9,471 bases of DNA from positions 1-9,471 of the forward strand of contig CAMKAR010000065.1 in the NCBI GenBank assembly GCA_946410535.1. Direction: 5' to 3'. The DNA is from an uncultured Bacteroidales bacterium (GTDB lineage Bacteria; Bacteroidota; Bacteroidia; Bacteroidales; F082). Of this stretch, positions 1 to 5,429 are shown piece by piece. The position numbers and the translations under genes are program-made. Every line of letters begins with the position of its first letter. Within the stretch, counting starts at the first letter, position 1. The notes under the pieces are model-generated. The model ran no database searches. It saw only the letters and a program-made list of their open reading frames with translations, and was not told where the DNA came from.

Positions 1-265
1 TCTTGAATCGGCCATTGGCGATGCGGTTGGCGAAACGGCCAGGCGTCTTGCCCGCACAAGGGCCATCGTTGAAATAATCCCACGGGTGTGGATAGCCGAG
101 GACGATGTCTTCCATATGGCCGTAGCGGTCGGGCGTGACGATGCTCACGATGCCTGCACCGATATCGCTCAATTGCACCTTCACGCCGTTGGCATTGGTC
201 AGGGTGTAGAGCTTGATGTCTTTGCCGTCGGGGGTCTTGCCCCAAACCTTTACTTCTATGTTCAT
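1..265 (-). CDS. galM: Aldose 1-epimerase (galactose mutarotase), N-terminal part
   Basis: The first 88 codons are present and the gene continues beyond the left edge. The enzyme interconverts alpha- and beta-anomers of aldohexoses and supplies alpha-D-galactose to galactokinase. Recognition rests on the block at residues 72-87, GKTPGRFANRIANGRF, a hallmark of the GalM family, together with the upstream stretch with GAGIVSIVTPDRYG and DIVLGY around residues 36-58. The catalytic histidines and glutamate lie downstream, outside the window. No signal peptide is seen, so a cytoplasmic form is likely. The ATG at 263-265 is the natural start, because the reading frame opens directly into family-like sequence. 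It is the last visible gene of a minus-strand galK, nucleotidyltransferase, galM series. The 94-bp spacer before it contains the heptad inverted repeat. No promoter of its own was seen, so read-through from upstream is likely. Confidence 0.93.
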   Translation of the reverse strand, partial: MNIEVKVWGKTPDGKDIKLYTLTNANGVKVQLSDIGAGIVSIVTPDRYGHMEDIVLGYPHPWDYFNDGPCAGKTPGRFANRIANGRFK

Positions 266-279
266 ATTGTTTCAAATTC

Positions 280-367
280 GGAATGTGGAATGCGGAATGC
301 TGAATGTCGCAATGCGACGCTGGGCTTCGCCCTAATTCAGCATTCAGCATTCATAATTCCTAATTCC
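280..367. repeat. Symmetrical heptad inverted repeat enclosing two hairpins
   Basis: The left arm (280-307) consists of four 7-bp units: GGAATGT, GGAATGC, GGAATGC, TGAATGT. The right arm (340-367) is its mirror, and all units are symmetric about one centre. The innermost 12 bp pair perfectly (295-306 with 341-352), and the outer units pair at GGAAT/ATTCC (287-291 with 356-360, 280-284 with 363-367). Between the arms lie two small perfect hairpins: GTCGC-AAT-GCGAC (306-318) and GGGC-TTC-GCCC (322-332). The folded form would be a three-way junction. The right arm overlaps the stop codon and last sense codons of the nucleotidyltransferase gene. Either a mobile palindromic element (MITE or REP-like) or a structured intercistronic RNA would fit; no transposase is nearby. 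Confidence 0.8.
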
Positions 368-1172
368 ATAAATTATTCGGATAAACGCCTTTCTCAATCA
401 GCTCGCGGATCTTGCGCATCACGTCGGGCTTGTCTTCCTTGTAGGTCACGCCAAACCACGAGGCGTTGCTCGACAGCACCTTCAGCTTGGCCGAGCCGTC
501 GTGTATGGCCTGGTTCACCATCAGCGGGATGAAGAACTCGGCCTTGATGTTAGTCTGGGCAGGGCCTTTCAGGAACTCGACAAAGCCCTTCTCGGAATAG
601 GCGAAGAAGTCGGGTGTGAAGCCAAAGAAATTCATCGAGACGAGCGAGTCCATGTCCAAAGGATGGCTTCCTGTCTCGTCGGTGTAGGCTGCGCCGCCGT
701 CCTCGGTGTGACCGATGGCCGTGCGCTCGACGATGGTCTGCAAGTGGCCTTCCGCGTCGGCGGTGCAGATGCCACGACTCACCGTGCCGAAGTCCGACAT
801 GGTGTTGCGCAGCTTGTAGGCCACCATGCTGTAGGCACCCTTCTTGCCTTCACATTCCATTAAGTACTTGGCCAAGACCTCGTAGGCTTCCTTGCCATAA
901 AAGTCGTCGGCGTTGATGGCGGCAAATGGCTCATTGATAACATCTTTGGCCATCAGGACGGCATGGCAGGTGCCCCAAGGCTTTACGCGACCTTCGGGGA
1001 CGCTGAATCCTTCCGGCAACTTGTCAAGTGACTGATACACATACTCAACGGGGATGCCGAATTTCTCCGCGTTGTTGACTTTCTTGAATGCCTCGGCGAC
1101 GCCGTCCATTTGTTTCAAAGCGCCGTATCTGGAACCCATTCCAGCGGCTAATACTAATAAGGTTGGTTTCAT
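360..1172 (-). CDS. Sugar-phosphate nucleotidyltransferase with an apparent internal deletion
   Basis: A 270-residue GT-A/NTP-transferase family protein that would join a nucleoside triphosphate to a sugar 1-phosphate. Visible landmarks are the N-terminal nucleotide-binding loop LAAGMGSRYG with Gly11, Gly13, Arg15 and Lys20, the base-contact-like segment PWGTCHA at 65-71, and the metal-binding NADD at 87-90 followed by FYG. Related Bacteroidales proteins, from memory, are about 300 residues and carry a PNGE...DYS...YDA...VVFVIR block after QMDG. Here residue 25 runs straight into AEAFKKV, so roughly 30 residues (second strand and helix) are missing in frame. I chose the ATG at 1170-1172, because family sequence begins there; the ATG at 1209-1211 would add a low-complexity, A-rich leader. 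The gene follows galK by 182 bp. The substrate cannot be read from sequence; a galactose or glucose phosphate is an inference from the neighbours. Confidence 0.85.
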   Translation of the reverse strand: MKPTLLVLAAGMGSRYGALKQMDGVAEAFKKVNNAEKFGIPVEYVYQSLDKLPEGFSVPEGRVKPWGTCHAVLMAKDVINEPFAAINADDFYGKEAYEVLAKYLMECEGKKGAYSMVAYKLRNTMSDFGTVSRGICTADAEGHLQTIVERTAIGHTEDGGAAYTDETGSHPLDMDSLVSMNFFGFTPDFFAYSEKGFVEFLKGPAQTNIKAEFFIPLMVNQAIHDGSAKLKVLSSNASWFGVTYKEDKPDVMRKIRELIEKGVYPNNLWN

Positions 1173-1174
1173 TA

Positions 1175-1195
1175 TGTTTAATTGTTTATTGTTTA
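1175..1195 (-). repeat. TAAACA leader repeat before the nucleotidyltransferase start
   Basis: On the minus strand the 5' leader contains TAAACA three times (1190-1195, 1183-1188, 1175-1180), spaced 7 and 8 bp, ending 2 bp before the start codon. There is no Shine-Dalgarno sequence. A-rich leaders are usual for Bacteroidota translation initiation; the repeated arrangement is the notable part. Confidence 0.6.
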
Positions 1196-1209
1196 ACTGT
1201 TGTTTGGCC

Positions 1210-1234
1210 ACAAAACCGACAAAACTAACAAAAC
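1210..1234 (-). promoter_or_regulatory. Candidate promoter in a 9-bp triplet repeat
   Basis: On the minus strand GTTTTGT occurs three times with an exact 9-bp period (1228-1234, 1219-1225, 1210-1216). The junction of the first two reads TAGTTTTG (1220-1227), which fits the Bacteroidota -7 consensus TAnnTTTG and would start RNA about 40 nt before the nucleotidyltransferase ATG. No convincing -33 TTTG lies 19-21 bp upstream, so this is a weak promoter call. If real, it would allow expression of the two downstream genes apart from galK. Confidence 0.4.
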
Positions 1235-1249
1235 CTTTTCATTTTTATT

Positions 1250-1301
1250 GGAAAGTGGCCAACTGGCCAGCTTTCCGGCGGCAACCCGGTTGGGTGTCGC
1301 C
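1250..1301. other. Two abutting bulged hairpins between galK and the nucleotidyltransferase
   Basis: Hairpin one (1250-1276) pairs GGAAAGTGGCC with GGCCA-G-CTTTCC: 11 bp, one bulged G and the four-base loop AACT. Hairpin two (1277-1301) pairs GGCGGCAACCC with GGGTGTCGCC: 10 bp including one G-U, one bulged A and the four-base loop GGTT. They touch without a spacer. Neither strand has a T-run after them, so they are not simple intrinsic terminators. They may act in galK mRNA as a 3' stabiliser or processing site, or may be a REP-like element. Confidence 0.65.
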
Positions 1302-1354
1302 ACATGGTTTTCTTTGAGGTCAAACATTGTTTTGAGGGTTTTGCATGTTTTGTT

Positions 1355-2503
1355 TTAAAATAGTTTTCGGGCTCCGTCAGAAATCACCACGTCATACACT
1401 TTCGGTTCGTGCCCGAACTTGGCCGCGAATCTCTCCTTCGCTGTGACGATGAAGGCATCGTAAAGCTCTTCTTTCACCAGATTAATGGTGCAACCGCCGA
1501 AGCCGCCGCCCATCACGCGGGAGCCCGTCACGCCGCATTCTTTGGCGATATCGTTGAGGAAGTCCAGTTCCTCGCAACTCACCTCATAGAGCTTGCTCAT
1601 GCCGTGGTGTGTGCCGTACATGCGGTCGCCAACGGTCTCATAGTCACCTTTTTCCAAGGCATCGCACACATCGAGGACGCGCTGCTTTTCGCCGATGACG
1701 TATTCAGCACGCATGTAATCTTCGGCTGAGATTTCGTCCTTCACCTCATTGAGCATTTCCATCGTTGCGTCACTCAAGTATTTCACTTCGGGATGCTTGG
1801 CAGTGATATGGGCGCAGGCGTTTTCGCACGACTCACGACGACGGTTGTAGGCCGACGAAGCCAATTCGTGCTTGACCAAAGTGTCGAGCAGCACCACCTT
1901 GTAGCCCAAGGGGTTGAAAGGATAGTACTCGAATTCCATCGTGGCGCAGTTGAGGCGCATCAGGTGACCTTTCTTGCCAAATAGCGAGGCGAATTGGTCC
2001 ATGATGCCGCACTCCACGCCGACGTAGTTGTGTTCCGTGGCCTGACCGATACGCGCCAACTCAAACTTGTCGATGCCGAGGTTGAGCATGTCGTTGAGCG
2101 CGAAGGCGTAGGTGCTTTCCAAGGCTGCCGACGACGACATCCCCGCACCGATGGGCACATTGCCGAAAAACACGGTGTCGAAGCCTTGCAACTGATAGCC
2201 CCGCTTGATGATTTCGCGGCACACGCCGAAAATGTATTTGGCCCAATGCTGTTCGGGAAGGTCCTCCTCATTGAAGCCAAACTCCTGATAGTCTTCTTTG
2301 TCGATGGAGTAGGCGCGTACCTTGTCGGTACCGTTGAGGCGGATGCAGGCATACATACTCGCGTCGATGGCGCCAGGGAAGACGTAGCCGCCGTTGTAGT
2401 CGGTGTGTTCGCCAATCAAGTTGATGCGTCCGGGCGAAGCGTAGACAACGCCTTCGTTTCCAAAGCGTTGATAGAAAAGGGATTTCAATTCTTCGATAGT
2501 CAT
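1355..2503 (-). CDS. galK: Galactokinase
   Basis: GalK phosphorylates alpha-D-galactose with ATP to galactose-1-phosphate, the first committed Leloir step, in the cytoplasm. At 382 residues it has the usual length. The galactokinase signature GRINLIGEHTDYNGG is at residues 25-39, with Arg26 matching the catalytic arginine. The GHMP ATP-binding motif PIGAGMSSSAA is at 117-127. ECGIMDQFAS at 164-173 contains Asp169, the expected catalytic base. The third GHMP motif, GSRVMGGGFGGCTINLV, is at 327-343. All key residues are intact. The ATG at 2501-2503 gives a standard N-terminus. It is the first gene of the minus-strand cluster and is divergent from the TPR regulator across a 211-bp shared upstream region. 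Confidence is high, because all three GHMP motifs and the galactose-specific signature are present. Confidence 0.98.
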   Translation of the reverse strand: MTIEELKSLFYQRFGNEGVVYASPGRINLIGEHTDYNGGYVFPGAIDASMYACIRLNGTDKVRAYSIDKEDYQEFGFNEEDLPEQHWAKYIFGVCREIIKRGYQLQGFDTVFFGNVPIGAGMSSSAALESTYAFALNDMLNLGIDKFELARIGQATEHNYVGVECGIMDQFASLFGKKGHLMRLNCATMEFEYYPFNPLGYKVVLLDTLVKHELASSAYNRRRESCENACAHITAKHPEVKYLSDATMEMLNEVKDEISAEDYMRAEYVIGEKQRVLDVCDALEKGDYETVGDRMYGTHHGMSKLYEVSCEELDFLNDIAKECGVTGSRVMGGGFGGCTINLVKEELYDAFIVTAKERFAAKFGHEPKVYDVVISDGARKLF

Positions 2504-2526
2504 AGTCGTTGTTTTTCAATTTGGGC

Positions 2527-2534
2527 GCAAGATA
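2527..2534 (-). promoter_or_regulatory. Possible galK -7 box, one base short of consensus
   Basis: On the minus strand the sequence TATCTTGC lies 24 bp before the galK ATG. It resembles the frequent Bacteroidota -7 form TATCTTTGC (seen intact upstream of gyrA at 8898) but lacks one T. A T-rich run precedes it and no clear -33 TTTG is present. The call is weak and rests on position and resemblance only. Confidence 0.3.
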
Positions 2535-2656
2535 GGAAAAAAATCCATTACCTCCGATAACGATGAAGATGTTTTTTTGTAAGACACGAATTGTTATGGA
2601 AATAATAGGTGAATTTTCCTTTGTTTGAATTATTTTTGGATTTTTAGGATAATCCC

Positions 2657-2686
2657 TTGTGTTTCATGTAAAAACCCCTATTTTTG
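2657..2686 (+). promoter_or_regulatory. Promoter of the TPR-HTH regulator gene
   Basis: TTG at 2657-2659 is followed after 19 bp by TATTTTTG at 2679-2686, a full match to the Bacteroidota -33/-7 pattern with correct spacing. RNA would start near 2692-2694, only about 20 nt before the ATG at 2715. This also argues that the in-frame TTG at 2625, upstream of the promoter, is not the translation start. Confidence 0.7.
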
Positions 2687-2714
2687 CAGCATTATTAATA
2701 AAACAAAACATTGC

Positions 2715-4421
2715 ATGAAAACAAGCTCAAAAATCCTCATCTGCATTAGCATTTGCTTTCTTTTGGCCAACATTGCCTTTTCGCAAACGGAAGCACAAGA
2801 CCGGCAAAGTATCATGAACCACATTGCCCTTGCCGACCATTTCATTCATCTTCATGACAGCGACAATGAAGCTGCCCATTCCGACTCCGCCAGGATGATT
2901 GCTGAAAGGATGAAAACCGACTGCTACGAGAAAGCCCGTGCCTTCCGCCATTATGCCGACTTCCAAATACGCAAAGGAAGCCTTGAGAACGGCCACGACT
3001 ACTACTGGAAAGCTCTTAGGACGCTTGAGAACGTGGACGGCCACATCGACGAGCAAGCCTATTGCCATTACCAATTGGCCACGGGATACTACCAGACGGG
3101 CGACCTTGATGGCGTTGCCGACGCGACGCGAAAGCTGAAACAGTTGAACGACCTGTCGGGCGATGTCAATACCGCTTATGACTACTATTCCGTCGGCATG
3201 GTTTATTATGTGATGCTGTCGCAAACCCACCCAGAACGCCCTGATTACCGCGACTCCGTCGCTTACTTCAGCCTCAAGTCCATCGGTATCATCGAGAAAA
3301 TGAGCGATGAGGAAATATTGGACGCACAAATCAAGCCCGTGTGGAACTACTACAACCACGCGATCCTCTACGACCCTGACGAAGGCGAGCCTTGCCCAGA
3401 CAGCATCATGAAATACTTGGACTTGGCAGAAGAAACGGAGTCGCGCTTCGACTATCGTTACCAAGACTGGGAACGCGACGAATGCTACATCAGCATCGGC
3501 GACGAAAGGGCGTGGCTACATTATTATAAAGGTGACTACGCCAAAGCCGAAGCCACCATGCTCGACGTAATCCGGCTCATCGACACTGTGGAACAGTATT
3601 CGCCCAACTCCGTTCTCATCGAGCGCGAGCAGGCCTGCCAGTTCTTGTCGAACTTGTATGAGGAAACCGGCGATTTGGCCAAGGCCCTGCAATACGAGAA
3701 ACTCAAGAACGAGACACACGACCGGCGCTACGACATCGAGAAGCAGGCTGCCATGAAGGAACTCAAGGTGCAATACGAAGTGGAGAAGCAGGAAAGCGAA
3801 ATCAAACACTTGCAGATCCAGAACCGCTCAGCCCGGAAAACGTCGTGGCTGCTCATGGGTTTGTTGGCCTTCAGCGTCGCACTCATCGTCTTGACACTGT
3901 TGATCTTCCGGCAACGCAAGGCCAATATGACGCAACAACTGTACGAAAAGGAGTTGGAAAACGAGAATATGCAGCAGGAAATGGCGCACCAAGCCCAAGA
4001 GAAAGCCCTCCTCACCGAGGAATACGAAAAGTTGAAAACGTTAGCCTCCAAGAACGAGGAGTATGCTGAAAGATACAAGGCCGACCTCGACGACCTGCAA
4101 CGCCGCCTCAACGCTTCGCCCACGAAAGCCCTCATCGGCCACATGGCCGAAGCCATCCGCAACTCAAAGCTGCTCATGGAGAAGGACAAGGAAGGCTACC
4201 TCGTCAGGCTCAACGGGCTTGAAGCCGAGCAAATGGACCGCTTGTTCGCCTCGGCCACGGGCAAGCTCACCTCGCTCGACACGAAATACATCCTTTGCTT
4301 CATGGTCGGCATGGACACCGAGCACATCGCCGAGCTGTTCGGCATTTCCATCGACAGCGTCTATTCCGTGCGCCACCGCGTCAGACGGAAATTCGACAAA
4401 AACGCCTCGCTTCCGTTCTGA
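2715..4421 (+). CDS. Membrane-spanning TPR sensor with C-terminal HTH (transcriptional regulator)
   Basis: A 568-residue protein of the Bacteroidota TPR-membrane-HTH type. Residues 1-23 form a signal peptide or N-terminal membrane anchor. Residues 24-340 are helical with TPR-like repeats, the clearest around 118-140 (YYQTGDLDGV), 264-297 (YKGDYAKAEATM) and 305-340 (YEETGDLAKALQYEKL), predicted periplasmic. A charged helix (345-375) leads to one membrane segment at about 377-398, then a cytoplasmic coiled coil (about 400-467). A LuxR-like HTH occupies 518-560, with MDTEHIAELFGISIDSVYSV as the two-helix core and a basic tail. The architecture suggests signal sensing in the periplasm passed to DNA binding at the membrane. 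There is no receiver or kinase domain. The start was set by the promoter at 2679. Targets are unknown. The lipoprotein gene begins 162 bp downstream in the same direction and has its own candidate promoter. Confidence 0.85.
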   Translation: MKTSSKILICISICFLLANIAFSQTEAQDRQSIMNHIALADHFIHLHDSDNEAAHSDSARMIAERMKTDCYEKARAFRHYADFQIRKGSLENGHDYYWKALRTLENVDGHIDEQAYCHYQLATGYYQTGDLDGVADATRKLKQLNDLSGDVNTAYDYYSVGMVYYVMLSQTHPERPDYRDSVAYFSLKSIGIIEKMSDEEILDAQIKPVWNYYNHAILYDPDEGEPCPDSIMKYLDLAEETESRFDYRYQDWERDECYISIGDERAWLHYYKGDYAKAEATMLDVIRLIDTVEQYSPNSVLIEREQACQFLSNLYEETGDLAKALQYEKLKNETHDRRYDIEKQAAMKELKVQYEVEKQESEIKHLQIQNRSARKTSWLLMGLLAFSVALIVLTLLIFRQRKANMTQQLYEKELENENMQQEMAHQAQEKALLTEEYEKLKTLASKNEEYAERYKADLDDLQRRLNASPTKALIGHMAEAIRNSKLLMEKDKEGYLVRLNGLEAEQMDRLFASATGKLTSLDTKYILCFMVGMDTEHIAELFGISIDSVYSVRHRVRRKFDKNASLPF

Positions 4422-4441
4422 AAAAGGACTATAAACTGTAA

Positions 4442-4508
4442 TTCATTGTTGTTCATTGATAAAGTAATTTTCATGATTCGAAAATAATCAAGATTTGTCA
4501 AGATATTG
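4442..4508 (+). promoter_or_regulatory. Two pairs of helically phased direct repeats upstream of the short lipoprotein gene
   Basis: TTCATTG occurs at 4442-4448 and 4452-4458, exactly 10 bp apart. TCAAGAT occurs at 4488-4494 and 4498-4504, again exactly 10 bp apart. Repeats spaced by one helical turn place proteins on the same DNA face. They lie about 20-90 bp upstream of the candidate -7 box at 4525, the usual position for activator sites. The binding protein is not known; the adjacent HTH regulator is a candidate by location only. Confidence 0.4.
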
Positions 4509-4524
4509 TCTATGTGGAACGCTG

Positions 4525-4532
4525 TAGTTTTG
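4525..4532 (+). promoter_or_regulatory. Candidate -7 box for the short lipoprotein gene
   Basis: TAGTTTTG fits TAnnTTTG and would give a leader of about 45 nt before the ATG at 4584. The nearest TTG (4506-4508) is 16 bp upstream, shorter than the usual 19-21, so the -33 element is poor. That would agree with an activator-dependent promoter. Confidence 0.5.
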
Positions 4533-4583
4533 CAGCGAAAAACAAACTTCTAACTCAATTATTCACCTAAAAATTACAAAAAG

Positions 4584-5219
4584 ATGAAGAAATCACCTTT
4601 GTTAATTGCCATCATGATGGCGGCATTCGCGCTGTGCACGATGACCTCGTGCGAGAAAGTCAATGAAATCACGAACCCGACCAAGTATGGCCGCATTCAA
4701 GGCATCGTGACCAACTACACTACCAACGAGCCGCTGCAAGGCGTCAACATTTCGCTCAGTCCGAGCGGCCTTTCTGCCGTGACGGGCAGTGATGGACGCT
4801 ATGAGTTCAACGACATCGAAGTCGGGCAATACACCGTGCAAGGCATGAAGACCGGCTTCGAGACCAACACCAAGAGCATCGTCGTGACCGAAGAGGCCGT
4901 GGCCTCCGGCGACATGCAACTGCGCACCGCCACCACAGGCTTCAACCTTAGCGTGGAATACCTCGACTTCGGCAACCACTTCAACACGCTGACTTTCAAG
5001 ATTATCAACGCCAGCGCGACCACACCGATGAGTTGGGAGATCTTCGAGAGCTTGAACTGGCTGACCGTCACGCCCAACACGGGCAACCTGCAAGGTGGAC
5101 AGGAAGTGACCCTCACCGTCACCATCGACCGCACCTTAATTCATCAGAACACCACGGGCAACATCACCATCCACACAGCCGACATGGAGAAGATACTTCC
5201 CGTCAGCGTGAGCTTGTGA
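4584..5219 (+). CDS. Short lipoprotein: carboxypeptidase-regulatory-like domain plus one BACON-like Ig repeat
   Basis: A 211-residue predicted lipoprotein. Residues 1-22 are a type II signal peptide, with lipobox-like MTSC ending at Cys23. About 36-115 is a carboxypeptidase-regulatory-like beta-sandwich: GIVTN, then PLQGVNISLSPSG, TGSDGRYEF and YTVQGMKTGF, ending SGDMQLR. About 116-211 is a BACON-like Ig fold, with LDFG at the first strand, SLNWLTVTPNTGNLQGG and TIDRT. The domains suggest an outer-membrane or periplasmic adhesive or scaffold role; no catalytic motif is visible. It is a paralogue of the next gene: 121 of 176 residues (about 69%) match without gaps by hand count. It stops where the longer protein continues into further repeats. 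It starts with its own candidate promoter and is followed by a palindromic element instead of a T-run terminator. It looks intact, not like a decayed fragment. Confidence 0.85.
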   Translation: MKKSPLLIAIMMAAFALCTMTSCEKVNEITNPTKYGRIQGIVTNYTTNEPLQGVNISLSPSGLSAVTGSDGRYEFNDIEVGQYTVQGMKTGFETNTKSIVVTEEAVASGDMQLRTATTGFNLSVEYLDFGNHFNTLTFKIINASATTPMSWEIFESLNWLTVTPNTGNLQGGQEVTLTVTIDRTLIHQNTTGNITIHTADMEKILPVSVSL

Positions 5220-5240
5220 CGATTGCATGGACACACTTCG

Positions 5241-5340
5241 CGTCATTGACTACGTCGAATCTGCGATTTGCGAGGAGGAACGACGAAGCAATCCAGAAAA
5301 CCAGTTTCAAGTCTGGATTGCTTCGTGCCTCGCAATGACG
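5241..5340. repeat. Palindromic element between the two lipoprotein genes (MITE/REP-like)
   Basis: A perfect 14-bp inverted repeat, CGAAGCAATCCAGA (5284-5297) with its complement at 5312-5325, encloses a 14-base loop. Outside it TTGCGAGG (5268-5275) pairs with CCTCGCAA (5328-5335), and CGTCATTG (5241-5248) mirrors CAATGACG (5333-5340). On the right the outer sequence is continuous (CCTCGCAATGACG); on the left it is split by about 19 extra bases. Similar CGTCATTGCGAGG...GAAGCAATCC palindromes recur in many bacterial genomes, from memory. It encodes nothing and may also serve as a 3' hairpin for the upstream mRNA. Confidence 0.75.
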
Positions 5341-5388
5341 CAAAGCGACGACAAGGACTGCCATCCAGTCTCGTGCCAATCCAATATC

Positions 5389-5429
5389 AATCTTGAATCT
5401 TAAATCTTAAATCTTTAAATCTCAAATCG
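5389..5429 (+). repeat. AATCTTA heptamer array flush with the long lipoprotein start codon
   Basis: Units AATCTTG (5389), AATCTTA (5396), AATCTTA (5403) and AATCTTT (5410) follow an exact 7-bp period; a one-base shift then gives AATCTCA (5418) and a partial AATCG ending immediately before the ATG at 5430. The array occupies the ribosome-binding region. No TAnnTTTG box is visible between the palindromic element and this array, so the gene may be transcribed from upstream. Copy-number change by slippage would alter leader length without altering the protein. Confidence 0.75.

Noticed and set aside
86..863. Plus-strand open frames over the galM and nucleotidyltransferase genes
   Set aside because: They run antisense to recognisable enzymes and encode no known motif; they reflect GC-rich codon bias.
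1173..1211. Upstream ATG extending the nucleotidyltransferase by 13 residues
   Set aside because: The extra residues are low-complexity Asn/Gln/Lys from a repeat leader, while family sequence begins at MKPTLLVLAAG.
1250..1276. Hairpin considered as a Rho-independent terminator for galK
   Set aside because: No T-run follows the stem on the minus strand; the following bases are A-rich.
2625..2714. Upstream TTG start extending the TPR regulator by 30 residues
   Set aside because: The consensus promoter at 2657-2686 lies inside the extension, so those codons would not be transcribed; the ATG at 2715 gives a normal signal peptide.
4584..5219. Short lipoprotein considered as a truncated pseudogene of its neighbour
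   Set aside because: It has its own signal peptide, candidate promoter, complete domain ends and no frame disruption, so it is treated as an intact gene.
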